Positions 12,101-20,749 of a stretch of 64,000 bases of DNA are shown piece by piece; position 1 is the first letter of the stretch, and every line of letters starts with the position of its first letter. The stretch is from Limnomonas spitsbergensis (taxonomy: Eukaryota > Chlorophyta > Chlorophyceae > Chlamydomonadales). The stretch spans positions 3,658,001 through 3,722,000 of the forward strand of contig JAYJMM010000105.1 of assembly GCA_037349105.1 (NCBI GenBank), given 5' to 3'. The notes below the pieces were generated by a model that had not been told where the DNA came from, searched no databases, and was given only the letters and a program-made list of their open reading frames with translations. A program made the position numbers and the translations under genes.

Positions 12101-14779
12101 TTCAGATTCGGATTATTTTTTCTTTCAAAACTGCCCCGCTGGAACGGCTTGGTGCTCTCCTTATAAATGCTTGCCCCCTTCATGGAGCTGATGCAGCTCC
12201 CGGAAAATCGGCTGAGTGAGCCACGCATCTTAAATTGAGTTCCATGACCCGGAGTCATATGAATGATAGCAACAGCGCAGACTTGGCCTTGGCCCAAGCT
12301 GCAGTGTTTCCCGAGTCCTCACCCGCTCCAGCCAGACGCAGCTTCATCTCTCCAGCAATCCTGGAGCGCTCTTACCAGTAAGACCAAAGGATCCAGATGT
12401 AGTTAACGTTCTCTTAGGTTATCAGGATCGTTACACATTCATACCCTCCTGCCGGCCCTCTTGCCCCCCTCAGGTCGCCTCGTTCGGCACCGGCACCGTC
12501 ACCAACTTCGTCCTGTCAAGGAAATTGAAATCTTGGGATTTAGTCCACTTCCTGGCTGGACACACGGTCATATACGACGCAGGTTGGTATTAAGCCCGGA
12601 CCCAAGACCAGACACCAGTCTGGGATAGATATAGAGTTGAGCTCCTCCACGCTCACACGCCCTTTGTCTCCTTGTTCCTGGTTTTAGGTTCTGTCTTGAT
12701 TCATGTCGCTGGTTCCCTTAGTTCGCTCTGTCTGGCCCTTAAGAAAAAGGCTGTGGGTGGTTGCGTCAACTTTTTAGCAACGACACTCTCAACAGCATAT
12801 CTGAGCTGCGTGTCCATACCATGATGACACTGAACTCCTTAAGTGCAGGCGAATGGAGTGTCGTTCTCCGGCTGTACCGATGCTGCATTGTACATCACAA
12901 CCCCTGATGAGTTTCTAACGTTTGCTTCCCCATTCTCCCTGCCTTTCACCTCACAGCACTGGTGGCCTGGTCCAATAAGCTACGTGTGGATGCCATTCGC
13001 CCTGTCAGCTCCATTCGCTACCTCTACCATGATGCCAACGTCACCACCTATGGCGGGCCGTACAAGGGGACGCAGACCTTCCCTGGCCGCCACTTCAACT
13101 CATATCTGCGCACGATGCCCCATGCGGACTTTCCGTCTGTGACGTCATGCATTTGGTGGGGGAGAGCGGGGAGCGGAGGGAAGAAGGGGGGGGGGGGGGA
13201 AAGGGAGGAGGGGCCGTTATTAAAAAGGGGGCAGGGTCAAAGGAGGTTAGGGATAGGGAGCAGGGAGGCTGAGTGGCTGAGGAGGACCCTAGAGAACAGG
13301 AAGAACGAGGCGTGCAACGTTGGGCAAGGAAGAAAATACCTGGGGCGCAGAGAGTGGGAGAGTGGAGGTTGGGGAGAGAGAGTTGGGCTGTCGGAATGGG
13401 CGAGGGGAGAGCATAGGAGCATAATTGGGGGGGACATGGACTGTGGACGAGGGGGAGGGCAGGGAGCGGCAAGCAGGGAAGTGGGGGAGTGGGGAGCGGG
13501 CTGCAGTGTGTGAGAATGCACGTGGCAGTGTGTGTGGGGGGGGGGGGCATGTACTGGTATGCCACTTCGTTGGGCATGGCTTGGAGCCCACATGTTCTGT
13601 TGATGGTGGCATGCTTCGCTGTCCCATAGCTGCTTATACATCATAAAATGTCCATGTTATCAATATGAAATGTGGGCTATAACATAAACTTGCCTGCCAC
13701 CTCAGGGTTCCTGCTCATTTCAACATCTGTTTGCCTGCTGCTGTTGCTCATTAGTCAAGTCTGCAGCTTGCATGTGAGATATCAGATACCTATGATGTGA
13801 CCCTCCGTACCCTTCACACTTTCCATACCCTTAATGCCCACTAGTGTTGCTTACGCCGAGTATGCGGAGCTCTTCCTGAACACACCTGGAAATCTCAGTT
13901 TCTCTACGACCTTTGTCAAGGTGCGGCTGAGGAGGGTTTACGAGTTAAGGGTTCAAGGTGTACTGTTCAGGGTCCTCTATAACCTTTGTTCAGGGTAGGC
14001 TGATGAGGTGGATGTCATGGGTGTGTAGGGTGTAGGGTTGTGGCCATCCGTGGCTCTCTGCCAAGGTAGGTGTATATTGCGTGATAGTTTGTACATGCTC
14101 ATCATACTCTTCTCTGATTATGCTCTTATCTAATCATATTCGGCCCTTACTTGAGGAGCCGTTGCTACATTTTCTTGAAGGGGTGAAGCGAGCTTTGATC
14201 TGCAGGACAGGGGGGCCTGGTGATGCGCCCCCCTTTCAATGCTCACCCTAAGCCTTGAGCCTTGAACAGTGAACCCTGCATTTTGATTTCTATATCCTGA
14301 ACCCTACACCATGGACCTCTTTTAGGGCTGTAGCACGCGTGAGCCTGGCATGACCCCTGGCAGCGACATCACGCTCAAGTGGAACACCACCAAAGCCTTA
14401 GCCACTAAACCCTCAACCACTAATTCCTATACCCTTAACCCATATTAGGGCTGCAGCATGCTTGATCCTGGCACGGCGCCGAGCAGCGATATTACTGTCA
14501 AGTGGAACACCACCAAACCCTTAGCCACTAAACCCTCACCCCCCCCCCCTGAACCCGTACTAGGGCTGCAGCATGCGCGAGCCTGGCACAACCCCCAGTA
14601 GCGACATCACGGTCAAGTGGAACACCACTGAGGAGTTTATCGCGGACTGCACGCAGTCGCGCCTGTGGGGTGGAGTGCACTTCCAAAAGGCCATTGACGC
14701 TTCCAAGAAGCTGTGTCGCGGCATCGGCCTGCAGGGCTACGACAGGCTGCAGAGGCTGATTGCTGGCGAGGCAAACTGA
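3119..14779 (+). CDS. Vanadium-haloperoxidase/PAP2-superfamily protein, 12 exons
   Basis: Exons: 3119-3400, 4587-4670, 5201-5334, 5854-5940, 6566-6686, 7671-7771, 9597-9846, 11791-11865, 12474-12582, 12957-13155, 13845-13920, 14564-14779. Together they give 1,734 nt, 577 aa, with every intron phase matching. Exon 1 has a hydrophobic stretch (about residues 20-45) like a signal peptide or anchor, so the protein is probably secretory. Family marks: NKLRVDAIRPVS fits K-x6-RP, and SRLWGGVH fits SR-x5-H, both of the vanadate/phosphate pocket. WQPLLETDNIGYF, AEFFDNK and DGTNS also match the family. The middle PSGH motif is replaced by PSVT in HADFPSVTSCIC, so the catalytic-His position is not His. 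Introns 5 and 7 use GC donors (CTG|GCAAGT, CAG|GCGAGT). The exon 7 start is the least certain junction. Halogenating activity cannot be assumed. Confidence 0.85.
3839..3894 (+). repeat. 9-bp tandem repeat in intron 1
   Basis: About six imperfect copies of AAGATTCCA/AAAATTCCA. Intron 1 (3401-4586) otherwise holds only the telomere-type motif at 3993-4021. Confidence 0.8.
3993..4021 (+). repeat. Interstitial telomere motif, CCTAAA(CCCTAAA)2
   Basis: Three consecutive plant-type telomere heptamers (the first incomplete) inside intron 1 of the haloperoxidase gene. Confidence 0.85.
5400..5580 (+). repeat. Pyrimidine-rich CCTTCCTGxCA repeat in intron 3
   Basis: Loosely repeated CACCTTCCTG / ACCTTCCTCA words spread over about 170 bases of intron 3 (5335-5853). 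Sequence divergence is high. Confidence 0.55.
6687..6940 (+). repeat. Two extra copies of the exon 5 end and its GC donor
   Basis: Exon 5 ends GGCACCAACAGCCTG|GCAAGTAGCAGGGACAGT. A second version (GGTACCAACAGCCAG|GCAAGTACCGGGCACAGT, about 6794-6828) and a third (AGTATCAACAGCCTG|ACAAGTATCAGGCACCGT, about 6902-6937) follow. Each is preceded by a version of CTGGCTGTGAA and the first two are followed by a GGGGGA-rich stretch. They look like decaying tandem copies of the exon-intron junction. Confidence 0.75.
7010..7420 (+). repeat. G-rich, purine-skewed intron tract
   Basis: A 400-base part of intron 5 made of GTGGGGGAGG-type sequence with G runs up to about 13. Frames that stay open on either strand here are compositional. 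Confidence 0.75.
8033..9365 (+). repeat. 27-bp minisatellite in intron 6, about 49 units
   Basis: The unit is GTGTCCTATTATCCAAAGCC followed by TGGGGGG. Most variation is in the length of the G run (5-7), plus a few CCAGGG changes near 8921-8950 and one TCTCATCTTATCTAAAG unit at 9118. Because 27 is divisible by three, all frames read as long open repeats (for example SYYPKPGGV). The whole block lies between splice sites of intron 6 (7772-9596), so it is not exon. Confidence 0.95.
9509..9655 (+). repeat. Duplicated start of the WQPLLET coding segment
   Basis: GTGGCAGCCGCTGCTGGAGA at 9509 follows a good acceptor (TTCTTTCAG). A near-identical GTGGCAGCCACTGCTGGAGA lies at about 9634 inside the chosen exon 7. 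Reading from the first copy in the phase set by exon 6 meets a stop after about 19 codons. The second copy is preceded by GCAA rather than GCAG, so the splicing signal has moved to CTACAG at 9596. Confidence 0.6.
9950..11230 (+). repeat. 19-bp minisatellite in intron 7, about 65 units
   Basis: The unit is about TTCAGGGTTACTGACGGGG, with frequent GACGGGG/GATGGGG and ACAGACGGGG variants. It occupies most of intron 7 (9847-11790). No coding function is apparent. Confidence 0.9.
11592..11655 (+). repeat. GGCAG pentamer repeat
   Basis: A run of GGGCA/GGACA pentamers, still within intron 7. Confidence 0.8.
13156..13550 (+). repeat. G-rich intron 10 tract
   Basis: Intron 10 opens with GTGGGGGAGAGCGGGG and stays strongly G-rich and purine-rich for about 400 bases. 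It is compositionally like the tract at 7010-7420. The opposite-strand open frames here are compositional. Confidence 0.7.
13974..14008 (+). repeat. Extra copy of the exon 11 end and donor
   Basis: Exon 11 ends CTCTACGACCTTTGTCAAG|GTGCGGCTGAGGAGG. A relic CTCTATAACCTTTGTTCAGG followed by GTAGGCTGATGAGG lies about 75 bases downstream in intron 11. A weaker third echo (CTGCCAAGGTAGGTG) is near 14059. Confidence 0.6.
14326..14514 (+). repeat. Two upstream copies of the exon 12 start
   Basis: Copies at 14326-14393 and 14449-14517 each begin right after a TTAG acceptor-like end, as exon 12 does at 14564. They would read GCSTREPGMTPGSDITLKW and GCSMLDPGTAPSSDITVKW, against GCSMREPGTTPSSDITVKW in the exon. 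Both stay in frame and then run into AGCCACTAAACCCTCA-type spacer with no usable donor. They are therefore duplicated exon heads rather than cassette exons. Confidence 0.8.
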
Positions 14780-14861
14780 CGACACGGCCAAGCTTGAAAA
14801 TATTTGTGGGATGGGCACACGAAGTATGCTAAGTATGCCTGGCTGATTAGCCCACGGAGCT

Positions 14862-14907
14862 ATCACAGGCTGCAGAGACGGATTGCCGGCCAGGCAAATT
14901 GAGGCAT
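14862..14907 (+). repeat. Downstream copy of the exon 12 end
   Basis: CACAGGCTGCAGAGACGGAT and then TGCCGGCCAGGCAAATTGA repeat the last codons and stop of exon 12 (DRLQRLIAGEAN, stop at 14777-14779). The last exon is thus copied on both sides. Confidence 0.75.
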
Positions 14908-16420
14908 TGTTGTTCAAAGCTTTCTTTTTTTCTTTTTTGACAGCGTTGGGCGGCGTTGGGCCAATCAAGGTCTTGTTATAAGAAGTAAGAAGTCTTGTTA
15001 TATGATGGTGTATGTGTCGGCCAGTATATGACACCTTCCATACCGGTAGTCACAATCACGCATATATATGAAACGCGGATTCCCTTTTGAATGGGAAATT
15101 AGTCCTACCGCCGTTGCCTGTGCATAATGAACATGCACCCTGTTGATATGTTAGTCATGCTTGGGCGGGGATCAATCCAGCAGAAGTTCATGAGGAAAAG
15201 CGCGCAAAGCTTGGGAGCTAGCAGCATGCAACGCTATCAACAGCGCTGCAAACTACTAGCAACATCACGATGTATGTGTGTAGGTCCTGCTGGTTTGGCT
15301 GGTGAAGTCTAGGAGGTTTACGCTGATGATCGTGTTTTGTCCCTTGCTTTCTCTGCCTCGCTCCCCACTTTGGGCACTTGGCTTGGTCGTTTCCAATTCG
15401 AGTTGCTCTTAAGAGCGCTAATTGGTCACTGAGTTGATAATGTCACTATTATAAGGAGGATGCACCAGTCAGATCCAGCAGTTAGCTTGCAGGGCAGGCG
15501 AGGTTGCAGGTCAGGTCAGGTCAGGTCATCAGGCTATGGAAAAAATTGGGTAGCTCGCACTGATGGCGGTGCCGTCAGTGACTTGCACAACTAGCCTCCT
15601 TACTTTTTATGTTGATAGCTCTTTTCAAGTTCGCCAATTGGTCAGATGCGCTGGACTGGAGGTTCTATTCTATGCCTAGCAGCAACTTTCTAACAGCTCG
15701 TATATACCATCCAGTAGCAGCTGCCCATTTTTTGTGTGCGGATTGTCGTTTTTGTTTTTCTAGTTGCTTGTTGCTAGCTTCAGTTGCTTGTAGCTAGTTT
15801 CTAGTTGCTTGAAGCTAGTTTCAATTGCTTGAAGCTAGTTTCTAGTTGCTTGTAGGAGTTGTAGCTAGTTTCAATTGGACGCTGAAGTGGCCGAGCCTTA
15901 TAAGCAAGGCCCACATGTAACGTCATTGATTTTGCATTAATGCACCCTCTGCTTTAAGTTGTGAAATTGAAAAAATATAGGATTGCAATTGATTACCGGT
16001 ATTACGGTATTAAGTCTTCGCACATTGCAAAAGTGTGTATGTCATGGAATGGTAACTCCACCACTGTATAGCTGAGGAGCAAGTTGTTAATACCTGCAAC
16101 AATTTTTTCAATTGACAACTCCTTTGGCTGGACCGTGTCTGATATGCCAGGTTATTTCCAACGACTTATCGGAAAGAAGCCAAAATGTCACATGTGGAGC
16201 CCGCTGCACTATCAAGGCTTTTGGCTGCAGGAAAGCCAAGGGCAGCTTAACTGTCAATACCTCGTTACAGCGTCTCCTCGCCCCCTCCTGTATAGTTCAT
16301 TTCAGCCAACGCTAATGCAATAGCGGGCGTGAAACCGCATCCAGTTACCCTGAATCTTGAACCCTGAACCCCCGACCAAGACCACCTCAAGGTTTTGAAC
16401 CGAATACGATAATGCGAATG
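14908..16420. other. Intergenic, no gene seen
   Basis: I see no coding region I can support. A degenerate TAGTTGCTTG(A/T)AGCTAGTTTC repeat of four to five units sits at 15757-15872, and a (GGTCA)n stretch at 15509-15527. The 3' UTR of the haloperoxidase gene presumably occupies the start. Confidence 0.5.
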
Positions 16421-16424
16421 TTCA

Positions 16425-16502
16425 GGATGGGCCCTGCTTAACGTGCGGCCACGTGGGGCTGGTAGGGGATGAGTAGGCTCAATTTCAGCTAGCTTGCACA
16501 GC
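16425..16502 (+). repeat. Left flanking repeat of the C-run minisatellite
   Basis: It shares GGGGCTGGTAGGGGATGAG and surrounding words with the two copies at 18240-18432. Related sequence therefore lies on both sides of the minisatellite. Confidence 0.55.
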
Positions 16503-16707
16503 CATGACCATGGGGCAGCCATGCCACCCTCCTATGTGAGAATACCGGAACAGGTATGCGGCAAGTGCGTGGCAGGTATCAAGAAGTGGCGAATCAGCAC
16601 ACACACACTACCACTGTACAGGCACACTTGTTTCTTGAAGGTGCTGTCCATGCACGTGTGAGGCCTTGCAGGCATATCAATGTAAGGCCTGGCTGGTAGA
16701 GAGGTCC

Positions 16708-18236
16708 CAGCTGTTTCGGATAGTCAATGACGTTACACACGTACCCCCCCCCCAGCTGTTTCGGATAGTCAATGACGTTACACACGTACCCCCCCACCCC
16801 AGCTGTTAAGGATAGTCAATGACGTTACACACGTACCCCCCCCCCCAGCTGTTTCGGATAGTCAATGACGTTACACACGTACCCCCCCCCCCAGCTGTTT
16901 CGGATAGTCAATGACGTTACACACGCACCCCCCCCCCCCAGCTGTTTCGGATAGTCAATGACGTTACACACGTACCCCCCCCCCCCAGCTGTTTCGGATA
17001 GTCAATGACGTTACACACGCACCCCCCCCCCCCCAGCTGTTTCGGATAGTCAATGACGTTACACACGTACCCCCCCCCCCCAGCTGTTTCGGATAGTCAA
17101 TGACGTTACACACGCACCCCCCCCCCCCCAGCTGTTTCGGATAGTCAATGACGTTACACACGCACCCCCCCCCCCCCCAGCTGTTTCGGATAGTCAATGA
17201 CGTTACACACGCACCCCCCCCCCCCCAGCTGTTTCGGATAGTCAATGACGTTACACACGCACCCCCCCCCCCCAGCTGTTTCGGATAGTCAATGACGTTA
17301 CACACGTACCCCCCCCCCCAGCTGTTTCGGATAGTCAATGACGTTACACACGCACCCCCCCCCCCCCCAGCTGTTTCGGATAGTCAATGACGTTACACAC
17401 GTACCCCCCCCCCCAGCTGTTTCGGATAGTCAATGACGTTACACACGCACCCCCCCCCCCCCAGCTGTTTCGGATAGTCAATGACGTTACACACGCACCC
17501 CCCCCCCCCAGCTGTTTCGGATAGTCAATGACGTTACACACGCACCCCCCCCCCCCCAGCTGTTTCGGATAGTCAATGACGTTACACACGTACCCCCCCC
17601 CCCAGCTGTTTCGGATAGTCAATGACGTTACACACGTACCCCCCCCCCCCCAGCTGTTTCGGATAGTCAATGACGTTACACACGTACCCCCCCCCCCCCA
17701 GCTGTTTCGGATAGTCAATGACGTTACACACGTACCCCCCCCCCCAGCTGTTTCGGATAGTCAATGACGTTACACACGCACCCCCCCCCCCCCAGCTGTT
17801 TCGGATAGTCAATGACGTTACACACGCACCCCCCCCCCCCAGCTGTTTCGGATAGTCAATGACGTTACACACGCACCCCCCCCCCCCCAGCTGTTTCGGA
17901 TAGTCAATGACGTTACACACGCACCCCCCCCCCCCCAGCTGTTTCGGATAGTCAATGACGTTACACACGCACCCCCCCCCCCCCAGCTGTTTCGGATAGT
18001 CAATGACGTTACACACGCACCCCCCCCCCCAGCTGTTTCGGATAGTCAATGACGTTACACACGCACCCCCCCCCCCAGCTGTTTCGGATAGTCAATGACG
18101 TTACACACGCACCCCCCCCCCCCCCAGCTGTTTCGGATAGTCAATGACGTTACACACGCACCCCCCCCCCCAGCTGTTTCGGATAGTCAATGACGTTACA
18201 CACGTACCCCCCCCCCCCAGCTGTTTCGGATAGTGC
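16708..18236. repeat. About 45-bp minisatellite with C10-14 runs, about 33 units
   Basis: The unit is AGCTGTTTCGGATAGTCAAT then GACGTTACACACG(T/C)A and a run of 7-14 C. Besides C-run length, the main variant is GTACCC versus GCACCC. TGACGT inside the unit resembles a CRE/bZIP-type core, present in every copy. Minus-strand frames reading TIRNSWGGG... are products of the repeat. Confidence 0.95.
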
Positions 18237-18239
18237 ATA

Positions 18240-18432
18240 TTGGATGGGACCTTCTTGAAACTCAGCTGCATGGGGCTGGTAGGGGATGAGCTTGCTCATC
18301 CTGGCTGTTGCACAATTTTGAGGAGGGCCTGACGGCTGGGTCCCTCTTAACACTCAGCCGCATGGGGCTGGTGGGCTGGTAGATGTGAGCAAGCTCATCC
18401 CTGCATTTGCACGGGTTTGAGGAGGGCCGGAG
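18240..18432 (+). repeat. Tandem pair of about 95-bp flanking repeats
   Basis: Two imperfect copies each contain GGGACCTTCTTGAAACTCAG or its variant, GCATGGGGCTGG and TTTGAGGAGGGCC. A third partial copy is at 16425-16502. Confidence 0.6.
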
Positions 18433-18459
18433 GTACTTTGAAATCACAGCAAATGTGCA

Positions 18460-19860
18460 GTTACCTAAGGAGCCGAGGATACAGCCCGCGGCCACTGGCA
18501 ATGCAGGCTATTTTCGACCAAATGACTGTTAGAGGTGCCTTGCCCACTCGGTGTCTGGGCCTCCTGTGGCTGTTGACAGCACAGCTACTCATACCCTGTC
18601 CGCCCTGCCGGGCAAGGTTGCAGCCACGCGTCCGACAGAGGGCGTTGTGCTGAGGGCGTGGCAACGACTACTGCACCTGCTATACGCAAATGACCTCTAC
18701 CTACTAGACTGCAGCCCGGCAGGGCTGCAGCGCATGCTGCATGCACCTCATGAGTACCTAGCGGATAAACAGATCCAGGTCAACGTCAGCAAGAGACAGA
18801 TGTTAGAGTTGGCAGCCGCTTAGAGGCGCAGCATCGACAGCCAGCCCAGGTCTGCTTGTACGACTCAGATAGGACTGTGCTGAGGTATGTTCAAGAATTT
18901 AAGGTCTTGGGCATCATTCTGCACAAATGTAGAAGCATGAGAAAGGCCATGCAAGGTAGAGAGGCGCCTACGGATGCCGTGCTGCAGCGTGTTTGCCGCG
19001 TGGCTGCAAGGGTGCATCTGAGGCATCATCTGCCTGCACACACCCGGCTAGTGGCTGTCTACGCAGTGCCTGCGACAAACTACGGAGATGTGGTGTGGGC
19101 TGCCTACGGGCCGCGGCACTGCCTAAGGAGTAGAATGCAGTCCAGCCTGCTTCAGCACCTGCACCAGGCTGCGGGGCTACCTGCAGCCGCTGCCAGCTGG
19201 GGGGGCATAAGGGAGCGGCAGATTCAGACGTTACAACTAGACTGGCGGTAGCATGTGCTCTGCTCCCAGAACGTAGCGGTGGTACCTGCTGACTGCAGCA
19301 CAGCAAGACAGACCACTCATGGCGGCAGCCGTGGCGGCCGCATGCAACTCGCGGTTCGACATAACACAGTAGGGCGCACATGGTGCAGTGATGGCGGCAC
19401 TAATGGAGTTGGAGCGGGGAGCAGCTGTCTTCAAACTGTTTCAGGTGAAGTTTTGTGAGGCAGTCTTCGCCTTACAGCCGCTATCAGCACCAGAGGTGCT
19501 ACAGCTAGTAGACGTGGCCTGCAAGCTGGTGCAACTGGAGGTGACTGGCAGAGGGGACCCCAGGGAGCCCGCCACCGAGCATAGTCTGCAGCCGCCTACT
19601 GGGCCTGGTTTCAGCCTACGGCGGGCGCATGCTCAGAGCCGCACCAGCAACAGGGCGTGTGCTTGTGCTCACAAACTGCGGCTCGGTGCGGTTGGCATGG
19701 CTGTCACCAGTGGACGGTGCAGCGGTCAACAATATGAGACATGCTGCTGCTGCCTGCCAGCAGTGCTGGGCAAGTAGAAAAGGTGAGCATGTGGAGGATA
19801 CACTGCATGTTTGCGTGCAATGCCCTCGCGTCAGAGACAAGCTTGGGTAGAGGGGTTGGG
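18460..19860 (+). pseudogene. Decayed LINE-type (non-LTR) reverse transcriptase fragment
   Basis: Successive frames carry recognisable pieces of a LINE reverse transcriptase. LLHLLYANDLYLL (frame 18551-18823) is the YADD box with Asn for the first Asp; it is followed by QIQVNVSKRQ, like the usual LTVNVxKT segment. The frame 18856-19251 has EFKVLGIILHK and YGDVVWAAYGP, typical of the RT thumb region. Near 19730-19850, CQQCWASRK...EDTLHVCVQCPRVR matches the CxxC-HxxxxC ending of many algal LINEs. Stops and frameshifts separate the pieces, and the 5' part (endonuclease, fingers) is missing. An inactive, 5'-truncated copy. Confidence 0.75.
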
Positions 19861-20749
19861 TAGGCCTAGGAGGACGCCACAAATATCCGGCAGTTGTACT
19901 GGGGCAGGTATTATGGGTAGGAGGCCCAGGCTCTTGTGTGGGATGTGGTAGAAATTGTTGAGGGCAGTTGGGGTTGGGGCATCTGGCACTCTTACTTTTG
20001 GGGGGGAGGGGTCTTTTCTTTTGGCCCTCTCTTAATTTGTCTCCTTTATTTACTTGTCCAAGGCTAGACTTTAGATTGGTTGGAGAATATTTAAATGGCC
20101 TTTATTTTGAGGGGGGGTATTATCCTTCTTTGCTCACCTCTTCATTCTAGCCTTACGTTTCCACTCTCCCAACCAGACAGATGGGCGCCCACGCGGCCGC
20201 CGAGCCTTTTATATTAGGGTCCAGAGGTCGCTGGCGGTGAGGGTGGAGAGGCCGGCAGCAGGGGTGGCAATATTGCCACCTCTACCAGCGCCTGTTGTGC
20301 CCTTGTTGATGGGGGGACTGTCGAGCAGCTGAGCAGCAAAGACCATGGAGCTGATCATCTATCCAGGGTGAAACGGAAGGGCTGAGTTGGATATAAGAGG
20401 ATCAGAACCAAGCCTTCAGATTATATAATACAGCCTATGTTATGGCGGTACAAGGAGGTGTTAGGCTATAAGGAGGTGTTTTCTGATCGACATGGGTATG
20501 ATTCCGCGTGGTGATGGGTGAACCATTGTTTTTTGAAAGGTGGTTGGATTGGTTGTAGTTGGTTGAGGGTTTGTCGCTGCAGGGAGTGTCGGTCTAGTCG
20601 GAGACGCTGCGCTCGTCGTGACAGGCTGTGTAATCATGAACAGCTAGAACAAATAGAGTCCGGCAGCATGGTCATGCACCAATTCTCTGTACTCACACCG
20701 GCTGGGTCATCGCAGCCTTCGCCAGCTATATAGCATCAAATTAGGCATC
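19861..20749. other. Intergenic between LINE relic and transporter gene
   Basis: No coding region supported. G- and T-rich sequence at 19980-20150 may be the LINE tail. The transporter promoter should lie near 20200-20740, but no element is clear. Confidence 0.4.

Noticed and set aside
12140..12220. Frame LGALLINACPLHGADAA as an exon between 8 and 9
   Set aside because: Exon 8 and exon 9 join in phase 0 and give a sensible family sequence (EFFDNKVASFGTG) without it.
12849..12950. Possible extra haloperoxidase exon (ANGVSFSGCTDAALYITTP)
   Set aside because: Exons 9 and 10 join directly in phase and fit the family (YDA-ALVAWSNKLR); adding this segment would break the match.
16960..18050. Minus-strand frames with repeated TIRNSWGGG
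   Set aside because: Product of the C-run minisatellite.
16708..18236. CRISPR-like regular spacing
   Set aside because: No unique spacers: the variable part is only the length of a C run, and the genome is eukaryotic.
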